Of a stretch of DNA of 64,000 bases, positions 17,759 to 25,817 are shown in pieces. Each line of letters begins with the position of its first letter. Within the stretch, counting starts at the first letter, position 1. The position numbers and the translations under genes are program-made. The stretch is from Tenericutes bacterium HGW-Tenericutes-2 (GTDB taxonomy: Bacteria; Bacillota_I; Bacilli_A; Acholeplasmatales; Acholeplasmataceae), in the NCBI GenBank assembly GCA_002839095.1, contig PGXL01000002.1:124001-188000 (forward strand). The letters are read 5' to 3'. The notes under the pieces are model-generated. The model saw only the letters and a list, made by a program, of their open reading frames with translations, was not told the origin of the DNA and searched no databases.

Positions 17759-18980
17759 CTTTTTTATTCTCTTCAACGATTGATAGTGCACATTTTCTAC
17801 CTATTGATAAACCAATGGTTACATTATATCCACCAATAGGACCATGTAAATCAACAGTTTCACCGATAAAATATAATCCTTTAATTTTTCTTGATTCCAT
17901 CGTATTTGGATCCAACTCTTTTGTTAGTACTCCACCAGCATTTACAAATGCTTTTTCCTTAGTTTCTACAGCATCAATTTTTACAGGAAATGAAATAAGT
18001 AATTCTAGTATTTTAGCAATATCTTTTTTAGATATTTCATTCATATTCTTATTGGATACATTTGCCATATCCAATACCTTTTTCGCTAATCTTTTTGTAG
18101 TTAAAGATTCAAGAACTTTAAGAATTTGAACCTTTTGATTTTCAATTGAATTCATTTGCCTGATCACTTCATCGTCATTGTGATCTGTGATGTTAAATAC
18201 CAAGGTGACATCACCTTCAAGAAGTTCATCATATACAAATTCTGATATTTGCAATATAGCTGGACCAGTTAAACCAAAATGAGTAAACAGTAAACCACCA
18301 TGACTTGATATTTTAGTACCTCTTATTTTTACAGTTGTATGTATTATAGAAACGCCTTGTAGGTCAGATAAAGCTTCCTTAACATAGGATGCATATAAGT
18401 AGGTTTCAGCAGGAGTAAATGCTTTATACTCAAGTCCTAATTTAGATGCGAAAACCAAACCATCTCCACTACTACCAGTAGATGGATAAGCATTCGATCC
18501 AGTAGCAACGATCACTCTTTTCGTTAAAAAGTCCTCATTACTTGTTTTTAGGATAAAGCCACCCTCTGATTTAAAGATGTCCTTAACGCTATGATGAAAT
18601 TTAAGCCTACTCATATTTAGATTTTTCGTTAAGACTTCAAATACACTCGAGCTTTTCATGGTTTCAGGGAAATATTTAAAGTTTTCCTCTAAAACTAGAT
18701 TTAAGCCGTTTGACTTAAAAAATTCAATGATTTCAGGAGAACCAAAATCCTTGATTGCAGGATATAAAAATCTTTTATGTTTAAATGTTAAGGATTGGAT
18801 AAAGTCTTCTTTAGATAAAGCATTGGTGATATTACATCTTTTCCCACCAGTCAGTAGAAGCTTTTTTCCGACCTTGTCATTTTTTTCTAATAATAGGTAA
18901 TTGATTTTATTTTGTTCGAGGATATTTGCAGCCATCAATCCAGATGGTCCTCCACCAATTACAATCGCGTCATAAATCAT
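17745..18980 (-). CDS. HI0933/YhiN-like FAD-dependent oxidoreductase
   Basis: 411 residues from the ATG at 18978-18980, chosen because AAGGAG lies 6 bases upstream; a GTG six codons earlier lies before that site. The FAD-binding Rossmann motif is VIGGGPSGLMAA near residues 7-18. The family signature GKKLLLTGGKRCNITN is near 38-53, a second nucleotide motif is VATGSNAYPSTGSSGDG near 157-173, and the C-terminal GLYFIGETVDLHGPIGGYN closes the FAD fold. These flavoproteins are widespread, and most have no assigned substrate. It is a single gene ending at a bidirectional terminator. Confidence 0.9.
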   Translation of the reverse strand: MIYDAIVIGGGPSGLMAANILEQNKINYLLLEKNDKVGKKLLLTGGKRCNITNALSKEDFIQSLTFKHKRFLYPAIKDFGSPEIIEFFKSNGLNLVLEENFKYFPETMKSSSVFEVLTKNLNMSRLKFHHSVKDIFKSEGGFILKTSNEDFLTKRVIVATGSNAYPSTGSSGDGLVFASKLGLEYKAFTPAETYLYASYVKEALSDLQGVSIIHTTVKIRGTKISSHGGLLFTHFGLTGPAILQISEFVYDELLEGDVTLVFNITDHNDDEVIRQMNSIENQKVQILKVLESLTTKRLAKKVLDMANVSNKNMNEISKKDIAKILELLISFPVKIDAVETKEKAFVNAGGVLTKELDPNTMESRKIKGLYFIGETVDLHGPIGGYNVTIGLSIGRKCALSIVEENKKEKNQ

Positions 18981-19016
18981 AGTATTCTCCTTATTCACAC
19001 AACAACAATTATAACA

Positions 19017-19042
19017 TAAAAAAAATCTCCACTAGGGAGATT
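19017..19042 (-). terminator. Terminator of the gntR-ptsI-ptsH operon
   Basis: Read on the minus strand, AATCTCC pairs with GGAGATT around CTAGT and is followed by a run of T. It overlaps the ptsH stop. Confidence 0.85.
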
Positions 19043-19298
19043 AAATCATTTTATTTTCAACTAGATAATCCTCAATTTGTTTCATATAAATTGGATTTTC
19101 ACTTTCGACTCTCATCACAAATGTGGAACCCTTAGATAACCCAAGGCTCATAATCGCCATAATTGATTTTGCATCAGCAACAAAGTCCTTATGAATTAAA
19201 TAGACATTGGCTGGAATACTTGACATGAAACGCACAAAATTAGTCGCTGGTCTAGCATGTAGACCATTTTCTGCAGCTAAGACAAATTTCTTTTCCAT
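19041..19298 (-). CDS. ptsH: Phosphocarrier protein HPr
   Basis: 85 residues. HPr accepts phosphate from enzyme I and passes it to sugar-specific EII proteins. The active histidine is in GLHARPA (His15 region). The regulatory serine is in the KSIMAIMSLG block (Ser46 region), so this HPr could be phosphorylated by HPr kinase and act with CcpA on cre sites such as those at 41.3 kb. It follows ptsI by 11 bases, the reverse of the usual ptsH-ptsI order. It ends the operon. Confidence 0.97.
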   Translation of the reverse strand: MEKKFVLAAENGLHARPATNFVRFMSSIPANVYLIHKDFVADAKSIMAIMSLGLSKGSTFVMRVESENPIYMKQIEDYLVENKMI

Positions 19299-19309
19299 AG
19301 ATTGCTCCT

Positions 19310-21016
19310 TTAAATGTGGATCGATTTCTTTAACTCTAAGAGGACTTGCTCTTCACTTTCTAATTCTAACACATTTAAAGCGATTTGTTGCAAATCAGAA
19401 TGATTCATTGTTGAAATGACCTTTCTCATTTTTAAGACTTGAGTTGGTGTCATTGAAAGCTCAGTGACACCAAGACCAATGAGTATAGGTCCTGCATTTA
19501 AGTCTCCACCCATTTCACCGCATACCGAAGTCCAAAGTCCATGTTTCTTTGCAGCATCAGTAACCATCTTTATAAGCTTTAGGATTGCAGGATTAAATGG
19601 TTGATATAAATAGCCTACAGATTCATTCATTCGATCTGCTGCCATCGTATATTGAATTAAGTCATTGGTACCAATGGAGAAGAAGTCAACATGCTTAGCA
19701 AGACTATCTGCCATTAAGGCAGCAGAAGGGATTTCAATCATGATCCCTAATTCAAAAGGACTATATTTTATATGCTTTGAATCTAATTCCTTTTGAACAG
19801 ATAGAACCATGGATTTCGCTTCAAGAAATTCACTTAAGGTAGCAATCATTGGAAACATTATTTTTAGGTTTCCATAAACGCTAGCTCTAATTAAGGCACG
19901 TAGCTGTGTTTTAAATAATTCCTTTTCATCTAGAGATAATCTTATAGCTCTTTTACCTAAAAAGGGATTCATTTCACTTTGCATTTTTAAATACGGAAGA
20001 TTTTTATCTCCACCAATATCTAGCGTACGAATAACTACTGGTTTAGGATTCATCTTTTCTAATACACGCTTGTACTCTTCAAATTGTTCTTCTTCAGTAG
20101 GAAATGTTTGATGGTCTAAATATAAAAATTCAGTTCGATATAATCCAATACCGTCAGCATCATTATCTAAGATGTGATTTAAATCCTTAGAGGATCCAAT
20201 ATTTCCAGCTAAAGTGATTTGGTGTCCATCTTTAGTCTCACTTTGAATTCCAATCATTTTTTCTAGCGCTTTATTAGCAAGAGCATATGCCTTTTCCTTC
20301 TTGATATATAAAGACTTAATCTCATCATCATAATCATCGATGATCTCACCTAAAATACCATCTAAGATAATTTCTTGTCCATTCTTTAATAATTTCATGA
20401 TATCCTTTGCACCAACTAGAGCAGGAACTCCTAATAAGCGTGCGATAATCGCGCTATGAGAGGTTTTACCACCAGTCTCTGTAGCGAAACCCAAAACATA
20501 CCTAGGATCGATTTGAGCGGTTTCAGAAGGGGTTAAATCATGAGCGATTAAAATGACTTTTTCATTGATTGCAGCAAGATCGATGATCTTGATATCGAAT
20601 GCATTCTTTAAAATTCTATTGAATACATCCATTAAGTCGCTTGCTCTTTCTCTTAAGTATTCATCATCAAGTGCTTGGAACAAATCGATAAAGCCTGAAA
20701 CAACCGTCTTTAATGCATAGGAAAGATTGACGGATTCATTCTTTATTTTTTTATGAACTGCACCTTTAATCTCAGGGTCTTCAGTAATGAGTAAATGTGC
20801 TTCAAAAATTTTAGCGGTTTCAACACCAAACTTTTTTTCAGCAAGCTGATAAAGATTAGATAGCTGTTCTTTAGTTTTTTCAATTGCTTCATCAAACTTT
20901 TGAATTTCAAGATCAATATCAGTGATTGTTTTTTTAGAGGTATCAATTAAGTAATCCTCTAGCTTTAAGACCTTACCAATTGCATATCCTTCAGAAACTG
21001 GTGTACCTTTAATCAT
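19310..21016 (-). CDS. ptsI: PTS enzyme I (phosphoenolpyruvate-protein phosphotransferase)
   Basis: 568 residues. Enzyme I takes phosphate from PEP and phosphorylates HPr. The HPr-binding helical N-terminus (1-150) precedes the active histidine in TGGKTSHSAIIAR near residue 190. The PEP-binding TIM barrel spans 260-540 with GIGLYRTEFLYLD, RTLDIGGDK and GTNDLIQYTMAADR, and the catalytic cysteine is in SVCGEMGGD near residue 503. Its ATG overlaps the gntR stop by 4 bases, so it is translationally coupled to the regulator. No EII gene is present nearby. Confidence 0.97.
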   Translation of the reverse strand: MIKGTPVSEGYAIGKVLKLEDYLIDTSKKTITDIDLEIQKFDEAIEKTKEQLSNLYQLAEKKFGVETAKIFEAHLLITEDPEIKGAVHKKIKNESVNLSYALKTVVSGFIDLFQALDDEYLRERASDLMDVFNRILKNAFDIKIIDLAAINEKVILIAHDLTPSETAQIDPRYVLGFATETGGKTSHSAIIARLLGVPALVGAKDIMKLLKNGQEIILDGILGEIIDDYDDEIKSLYIKKEKAYALANKALEKMIGIQSETKDGHQITLAGNIGSSKDLNHILDNDADGIGLYRTEFLYLDHQTFPTEEEQFEEYKRVLEKMNPKPVVIRTLDIGGDKNLPYLKMQSEMNPFLGKRAIRLSLDEKELFKTQLRALIRASVYGNLKIMFPMIATLSEFLEAKSMVLSVQKELDSKHIKYSPFELGIMIEIPSAALMADSLAKHVDFFSIGTNDLIQYTMAADRMNESVGYLYQPFNPAILKLIKMVTDAAKKHGLWTSVCGEMGGDLNAGPILIGLGVTELSMTPTQVLKMRKVISTMNHSDLQQIALNVLELESEEQVLLELKKSIHI

Positions 21017-21732
21017 AATGATTTCCTCACATTCATTGCTTGTACGACAAGCTCATATTTGTTTTGGTTCTTATAGCTAATTGTATATTCGAATATTTTT
21101 CCATTTTCTAGATAACTGATTTGTTCAGTTTTGATGGTTGGTTCACCATCCTTCATTTCGAGTAGTTTGGCATACTCACCAGTGATGAGGATTGCTTTAA
21201 TCTCTTCAATTGAAGATATGATTTGATAATTAAGTGTATTGGTTATATAGTGATATATTGAGTTTTCCACTATTTTCTTTGTTAAAGGTATTAATGAAGA
21301 TGGAAGATAACTTTCTTGAATCGTTAGCGGAACTTGATCCTTTTTTCTAAGACGAATCAGCTTATAAACAAAATCATTTTCTTCAATGTTTAATTTGGCA
21401 GATATCCATTCATTTGCTTGAATCTTTTCAAATAGAAGAACTTCGTTTTGAACAGTACCACCAGTAGATAAAACTTCATCTGTAAAGCCCATGAGTGTAT
21501 TGAATACTTTATATAGCTTTTGTTCAGAAATAAAAGTCCCTACATTATTGACTCTGTAGAGCTTTCCTTGATTAACTAATATATCGATTGCTTTTCTAAC
21601 CGTCATTCTAGATATATCAAGCGATAAAGAGAGATTTCTCTCTGATGGAATTAAGGTATTCACTTCTTGAGTTTTGATGATTTTTTCAATTTCATCAATA
21701 ACAATCATATATTTAGGGATATCTGGAATCAA
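21013..21732 (-). CDS. GntR family regulator, HutC subfamily (UTRA domain)
   Basis: 239 residues. The N-terminal winged helix-turn-helix (about 1-75, with NLSLSLDISRMTVRKAIDIL) is followed by a UTRA ligand-binding domain (85-235). In this subfamily the domain binds small sugar phosphates or similar molecules. It is the first gene of the operon with ptsI and ptsH. A dre-like palindrome ACTGGTATATACCACT lies just downstream of its promoter, which fits autoregulation by a NagR/DasR-like protein sensing an amino-sugar phosphate. The effector is inferred from the operator, not seen. Confidence 0.88.
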   Translation of the reverse strand: MIPDIPKYMIVIDEIEKIIKTQEVNTLIPSERNLSLSLDISRMTVRKAIDILVNQGKLYRVNNVGTFISEQKLYKVFNTLMGFTDEVLSTGGTVQNEVLLFEKIQANEWISAKLNIEENDFVYKLIRLRKKDQVPLTIQESYLPSSLIPLTKKIVENSIYHYITNTLNYQIISSIEEIKAILITGEYAKLLEMKDGEPTIKTEQISYLENGKIFEYTISYKNQNKYELVVQAMNVRKSL

Positions 21733-21745
21733 AAGAACACCTCTA

Positions 21746-21761
21746 ACTGGTATATACCACT
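21746..21761. promoter_or_regulatory. GntR operator, dre-like palindrome
   Basis: ACTGGTATATACCACT contains the perfect palindrome TGGTATATACCA (21748-21759). It differs from the DasR/NagR type core TGGTCTAGACCA by one symmetric base pair. It lies about +10 to +25 from the predicted start of the minus-strand transcript. Confidence 0.7.
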
Positions 21762-21768
21762 TGACTTT

Positions 21769-21796
21769 ATTATATCGAATATTAAAGATAAGTCAA
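21769..21796 (-). promoter_or_regulatory. Promoter of gntR-ptsI-ptsH
   Basis: On the minus strand TTGACT (plus 21791-21796) and TATAAT (plus 21769-21774) are separated by 16 bases. Perfect 10-base arms CACTTGACTT (21758-21767) and AAGTCAAGTG (21790-21799) flank the promoter. Confidence 0.8.
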
Positions 21797-21832
21797 GTGA
21801 TATATAATATGAAAACATGACGTATCAAAATG

Positions 21833-21855
21833 AAAAAGGATGCCATATTGGCATC
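21833..21855 (-). terminator. Possible minus-strand terminator hairpin
   Basis: GATGCCA TAT TGGCATC (21839-21855) with A residues on the plus side, giving CTTTTTC after the stem on the minus strand. It could end transcripts from the membrane-protein gene at 22049. The rest of 21800-22048 is AT-rich with no gene that I can support. Confidence 0.5.
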
Positions 21856-22048
21856 TTAATCCAAACGATCTCAAATATTTATATAGGATAGATAACATAG
21901 TCCATCGCACAATCATATAAAATAATATTTTTTTGAGTAGTTTTTTTCTTTATGTACATAAATGGTCTATAGATTCGTTTATATTTTAATTAGCTAGTCC
22001 TAAACTGGCTACACTCATTACAACAATTGACCTCACAAATTATTCACC

Positions 22049-23035
22049 TTATTGTACTAACTCAATATCACCTTCTGTTGATAGCTTTAAGAATAAAATA
22101 CTTCCTTCACTTATTGATATTATATTATCAATAATTTTCATGTTTTTGAGTATAAATTGATCTAATTTAGGGAGAATAATAAATGTATTATAATATAACC
22201 CATTTAACATATATTGTTGGTAAATCAGATAGCCTAAAATATCATTGTCTTCTAAAATAGTTTTAAGATGTCTGAGTCTTAAGTGCATGTTTATGCCACC
22301 TGTAGTTATTCCTTTTAATAAAAAGCTTGCGAAGAAGAATAGAAAATCAGAATATATGCTTTCAAAATAAACTAGCACAAGTATAAAAGCAATTGAGTAG
22401 ATGAGCGATAATAAGCTAAATATACTTAGTTGCAATACATTCAGGTTATATCTTTTTAACACTTTATGCTTATCTGAAAAGACACTATCAAGAAGATCTT
22501 GATCAACTTGAATTTGTGTATATTTACAGTTAAATGTTTTAATGATGTCCTCTATAAAAACTTTTTGGTCTTTTATAAATATCGTTTTTACTTTATAAAT
22601 GTTGGTTAATAAATCACCGATATCGAACAAAAAATTACCCATTAACAAAAACGTTCTGAATCGCTTTATATCTAGATTAGTTTTAAATAAAACAATTTTA
22701 TCATAAAAATAATCAACAACTATACTAGCCCCAACCACTGCAACTATCACAACACCAATAGGTGCTCCAACACCAGTTGAAGTTAGAATGCCTGCAACCA
22801 AAAGAGCGGCTGCTGTTGTAGCAAGTAAATTGCCATTCTCAAGCATAATTGCTGTTCTATACTCATTGTCGTCTAATCCTAAGGATGAATAGTAAGACTC
22901 ATACATGATAGCTGATGCAATTGATGACACTCCTGTCAATATGTACCCAAAAACTCCGAATAATGCCTTATCAAAACTTGGTAAAGACTTACCTAAATGA
23001 CCAAAAAGCAACAGACCAGCCACCAACAATTCCAC
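22049..23035 (-). CDS. Glycine-rich membrane protein, main part of a probably frameshifted gene
   Basis: The open frame gives 328 residues but begins at a GTG without a spaced ribosome site. At least six hydrophobic segments are visible, including a glycine/alanine-rich hairpin (TAAALLVAGILTSTGVG, PIGVVIVAVVGASIVVDYF) near residues 75-110 and two helices near 205-245. I do not recognise a family. The upstream 92-residue frame overlaps it by 47 bases. Removing one T from the T5 run near 23004 would fuse the two into one protein of about 400 residues. Treat it as the body of a decayed or slippage-dependent gene, since an IS remnant and orphan lipoprotein lie beside it. Confidence 0.5.
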   Translation of the reverse strand: MELLVAGLLLFGHLGKSLPSFDKALFGVFGYILTGVSSIASAIMYESYYSSLGLDDNEYRTAIMLENGNLLATTAAALLVAGILTSTGVGAPIGVVIVAVVGASIVVDYFYDKIVLFKTNLDIKRFRTFLLMGNFLFDIGDLLTNIYKVKTIFIKDQKVFIEDIIKTFNCKYTQIQVDQDLLDSVFSDKHKVLKRYNLNVLQLSIFSLLSLIYSIAFILVLVYFESIYSDFLFFFASFLLKGITTGGINMHLRLRHLKTILEDNDILGYLIYQQYMLNGLYYNTFIILPKLDQFILKNMKIIDNIISISEGSILFLKLSTEGDIELVQ

Positions 23036-23267
23036 CTAAAATTAATTTATCTTGAAAATAATTACCGAAGTAGTTAGATTTGTATTTACTAAATGCTAAA
23101 TATCCTTTATTCATTGACATTTCAAATGAACTTAGATTTGTCATGTTAGTTATTTCATTTGACTTCAATTGCACATGACTTGAAAAGTCCATCTTTCCAT
23201 TTGCTGTCATGCTGGATATGTTAAAAACATTGTTGATTACCAGAGTAATGTAGTTAGAGATAAGCAA
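22989..23267 (-). CDS. N-terminal fragment of the frameshifted membrane protein
   Basis: 92 residues from a TTG (an ATG occurs at codon 20), with no clear ribosome site and a stop directly upstream. The C-terminal DKLILGGIVGGWSVAF leads into a hydrophobic glycine-rich stretch that continues in the other frame as GHLGKSLPSFDKALFG. A single extra T in the run near 23004 explains the break. No family is recognised. Either a pseudogene start, a sequencing error, or a +1 frameshift site. Confidence 0.4.
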   Translation of the reverse strand: MLISNYITLVINNVFNISSMTANGKMDFSSHVQLKSNEITNMTNLSSFEMSMNKGYLAFSKYKSNYFGNYFQDKLILGGIVGGWSVAFWSFR

Positions 23268-23292
23268 AAAACGATAGTTTTACAAAACAAAA

Positions 23293-23820
23293 CTAGTTTT
23301 TTGGGAACACAAAATCATATTTAATTAGATCCGAGAGTGAGTAGCTTTCAAGTCTATTTAAACTTCTGTCGTAAAAAAACATAAAAGAGATTGAGTGATT
23401 TATGTCAGAGTAACCAAACATTCCAAACTGTTCAGGATAATTAAAGTTTTCATCTTTAACAACTTTGATAACATACCCATTATAAAAAATTTCTACTTCA
23501 GGAATTGTATAATAGTTGTATTCCATTAGTGGTTCTTCCAGAAACTCATAGGAGTTTAGAAAAATATCTTTCGCATCTTGATACTCATCAGGTGAATAAT
23601 ATACAATTAAGTTCAATGATTTACTAGAAGTTTCAACATAGAACACTGCATGTCTTTCATAAGTAAGCAACTGATCAAGAGATGGCATAAAGTCCTGTGC
23701 TCCAGGAATCGAGTTTATGTAGTTTTCATATTTATCGATATCGGAATATACTCTTTTACATGAAGATAGTACTATGATAAGTATTGTAACGAAAATAACA
23801 GAGTAGATTTTTTTAAGCAT
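23293..23820 (-). CDS. Small hypothetical lipoprotein
   Basis: 175 residues from ATG 23818-23820, which is preceded by GGTGGAACTC on the minus strand; a longer upstream frame exists but lacks a signal peptide start. MLKKIYSVIFVTILIIVLSSC ends in a lipobox with the cysteine at residue 21, so it should be a membrane-anchored extracytoplasmic lipoprotein. The mature part is rich in tyrosine, aspartate and glutamate (for example YSDIDKYENY). I recognise no family. It lies upstream of the broken membrane protein in the same direction, with only a weak AAAACTAGTTTT hairpin between. Confidence 0.65.
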   Translation of the reverse strand: MLKKIYSVIFVTILIIVLSSCKRVYSDIDKYENYINSIPGAQDFMPSLDQLLTYERHAVFYVETSSKSLNLIVYYSPDEYQDAKDIFLNSYEFLEEPLMEYNYYTIPEVEIFYNGYVIKVVKDENFNYPEQFGMFGYSDINHSISFMFFYDRSLNRLESYSLSDLIKYDFVFPKN

Positions 23821-23953
23821 GAGTTCCACCGAGAACCTTTCTAATATGCTGGTATAAATCATATCTATATGCATATGGATTTAAGAGAAACTTGGACTAA
23901 GTGTTTTTTAAACAGATAGTAATAATCATTCATATTCATACAAATTATATCAT

Positions 23954-24172
23954 TTATGAGGTCGATATAAAAGCCTGATTTTGAATTCTGTAGCTCATTG
24001 GTGTCATATAATTTAAGGTTGAATGGATTCTTTTTCTATTATATAAGAGCTCTATATATTCAAATAGATCTTTTTTTAACTTCAGATGAATCTTTATATG
24101 ACTTTCTGTAAATACATTCTTTCTTTAAGTAAGCGAAAAAACTTTCCATACCAATCCAATATGAGATTGAAC
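23954..24172 (-). pseudogene. IS3-family transposase (OrfB) C-terminal remnant
   Basis: Reading the minus strand, one frame gives MESFFAYLKKECIY and another gives LFEYIELLYNRKRIHSTLNY followed by MTPMSYRIQNQAF. Together they are the end of an IS3/IS150-type integrase-like transposase, containing the final catalytic glutamate region (ESFF) and the NRKRIHSTL tail. The frames are separated by an A-run frameshift at about 24080. The part before ESFF is shortened to SISYWIG, and the rest of the transposase is missing. The region 23875-23953 and 24173-24276 holds no other gene; I see no clear terminal inverted repeats. Confidence 0.8.
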
Positions 24173-24276
24173 AACAACTATGTTCAGTATTTATCATGAC
24201 TAATATGAAGTTATATTATCGTTTCCTTTGGGGTTAATCTATATCTTTTGATATAATAGGTTCGAGGTGAAACGAG

Positions 24277-25272
24277 ATGACATATGATGATTTAAGAAAA
24301 AGACTAGAAGAATTAATCGACCCCGGCTTTAACCTTCCTTTTAAAGCGGTAAATGGTATTAAAAAACTAGTCATCGGTCCTACTGGAGTTGCTGAGCTTG
24401 AAATGTATCTAAAGGATAAGACAAAGCACGAGCAGGCCGTCAAAATAATGATTATTAAATTAGTGAAAATCGAATTAGGTTTTCCAGGTATTAAAATTGA
24501 CTTTTTCGAATCCGAATTCGTTCCTGAAGGTGAAAAGCCTATTAAATACCTAGCGATTGCTTCTGGCAAGGGTGGTGTCGGTAAATCGACAGTTACAGCT
24601 AATCTTGCTGCTGCACTCATTAGACAAGGAAAAAAAGTTGGAATTATAGATGCTGATGTATACGGCGCATCCATTCCAAATATTTTAAAGATAGGCATTA
24701 AGCCTTTATCTGCAGCTGAAGATGAAAGAATGATCCCACTTGAAAAAGATGGTATCGAAGTTATTTCTACAGAATTTTTCATGCCACCTGAAAAACCACT
24801 CATGTGGAGAGGACCAATGTTAGGTAAAATGTTGATCCACTTCTTTACTGGAGTGAAATGGCAAGATGATATTGATTTAATTCTAATCGATCTTCCACCA
24901 GGAACTGGTGATGTGGCACTTGATGTGAAAACATATGTTCCTAAGAGTAAAATTTTAGTGGTGACCACTCCACATGTCAATGCTTCTCATGTTGCTGTTA
25001 AAGCTGGAATCGGTGCTCAAAATATCGGACATGAAGTGATTGGTGTAGTTGAGAATATGAGCTATTATTTCAATATCTGCAGTAGCACAAGAGAATTTAT
25101 CTTCGGTCAAGGCGGAGGAGATGAAGTTGCTAGAAAACTAGGTGTGAAGCTATTTGGTCAAATTCCTATTGGACAACCACAAAATGGTGATTTCCTTTAT
25201 ACAGGCAAAGAAGAAGCAGGAAAGATTTATAATGATTTAGCATTAAAAGTAATGAAAGAAATGGATATCTAA
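24277..25272 (+). CDS. Mrp/NBP35 family P-loop ATPase, iron-sulfur carrier-like, without the CxxC motif
   Basis: 331 residues. Mrp/ApbC proteins bind and transfer [4Fe-4S] clusters. A short DUF59-like domain occupies residues 1-75. The deviant Walker A ASGKGGVGKSTVTANLA is near 93-109, and DLPPGTGDVALDV is near 206-218. Family members usually have a CPHC-type pair between NMSY and FGxGGG. Here that stretch reads NMSYYFNICSSTREFIFGQGGG with only one cysteine, so the canonical cluster-bridging pair is missing. ATG 24277 follows GAGGTG. Single gene with a terminator. Confidence 0.93.
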   Translation: MTYDDLRKRLEELIDPGFNLPFKAVNGIKKLVIGPTGVAELEMYLKDKTKHEQAVKIMIIKLVKIELGFPGIKIDFFESEFVPEGEKPIKYLAIASGKGGVGKSTVTANLAAALIRQGKKVGIIDADVYGASIPNILKIGIKPLSAAEDERMIPLEKDGIEVISTEFFMPPEKPLMWRGPMLGKMLIHFFTGVKWQDDIDLILIDLPPGTGDVALDVKTYVPKSKILVVTTPHVNASHVAVKAGIGAQNIGHEVIGVVENMSYYFNICSSTREFIFGQGGGDEVARKLGVKLFGQIPIGQPQNGDFLYTGKEEAGKIYNDLALKVMKEMDI

Positions 25273-25277
25273 CAAAT

Positions 25278-25306
25278 AAGGGACTCATCGAGTCCCTTTT
25301 CTTTTT
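25278..25306 (+). terminator. Intrinsic terminator after the mrp-like gene
   Basis: AAGGGACTC ATC GAGTCCCTT followed by TTCTTTTT. It may also work weakly in reverse for the converging VOC gene. Confidence 0.85.
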
Positions 25307-25309
25307 GTC

Positions 25310-25726
25310 TTATTTTTCGTGAATGAACTGCCATTGCATCCCAAACTTGTCAATCACATGTCCGTATCCTTCACTAAAGAAGGTTTCCTTGAATTCTACT
25401 AAGACCTTACCACCAACAATGAGCTTATCCCAAGCTGCTTTTAGCTTTTTAACGTCTGAATCAACAACAGCGAAAGAAAAATTATTTCCTTCAACCCAAT
25501 CATTACCAAATCCCTTAGGAATATCAGCAAGCATAATTCTTGATCCGAAAACAAACATTTCGGCATGCATCACTAAATTCTTAATTCTTTCCTCGGGCTG
25601 ATAGCTTTCATCTGAATACTCACCATATCTCATAATGATAGGATCTTTTCCACCAAAGATAGAGTGATAAAACTCTATTGCTTCACTCGCATTCTCATTA
25701 TAGAATGCATAAACTAATGTAGACAT
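25310..25726 (-). CDS. PhnB-like VOC superfamily protein
   Basis: 138 residues from ATG 25724-25726 (AGAGG upstream). A longer frame starting 39 bases earlier lacks such a site. It shows the PhnB/glyoxalase-fold layout of two beta-alpha-beta-beta-beta modules. Visible blocks are EAIEFYHSIFGGK near residues 12-24, HAEMFVFGSRIMLADI near 52-67, and YGHVIDKFGMQWQF near 119-132. Such proteins may be metal-dependent enzymes or resistance proteins. The substrate is unknown. It stands alone, downstream of the gcv terminator. Confidence 0.83.
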   Translation of the reverse strand: MSTLVYAFYNENASEAIEFYHSIFGGKDPIIMRYGEYSDESYQPEERIKNLVMHAEMFVFGSRIMLADIPKGFGNDWVEGNNFSFAVVDSDVKKLKAAWDKLIVGGKVLVEFKETFFSEGYGHVIDKFGMQWQFIHEK

Positions 25727-25790
25727 GTTTTTACCTCTTTTTGTTTTTAGTATATTCCTTCTCATTTTTGATGTAAAATCATTTACCCAA

Positions 25791-25815
25791 GAAAAAAAGG
25801 ACCGGAGTCCTTTTT
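25791..25815 (-). terminator. Terminator of the gcv operon
   Basis: AAAAAGGAC CGGA GTCCTTTTT (25794-25815), followed by T on the minus strand. Confidence 0.8.
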
Positions 25816-25817
25816 AA

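Noticed and set aside
24234-24980. Long minus-strand frame opposite the mrp-like gene
   Set aside because: It is the mirror of a clear coding region, has no ribosome site and no recognisable protein family.
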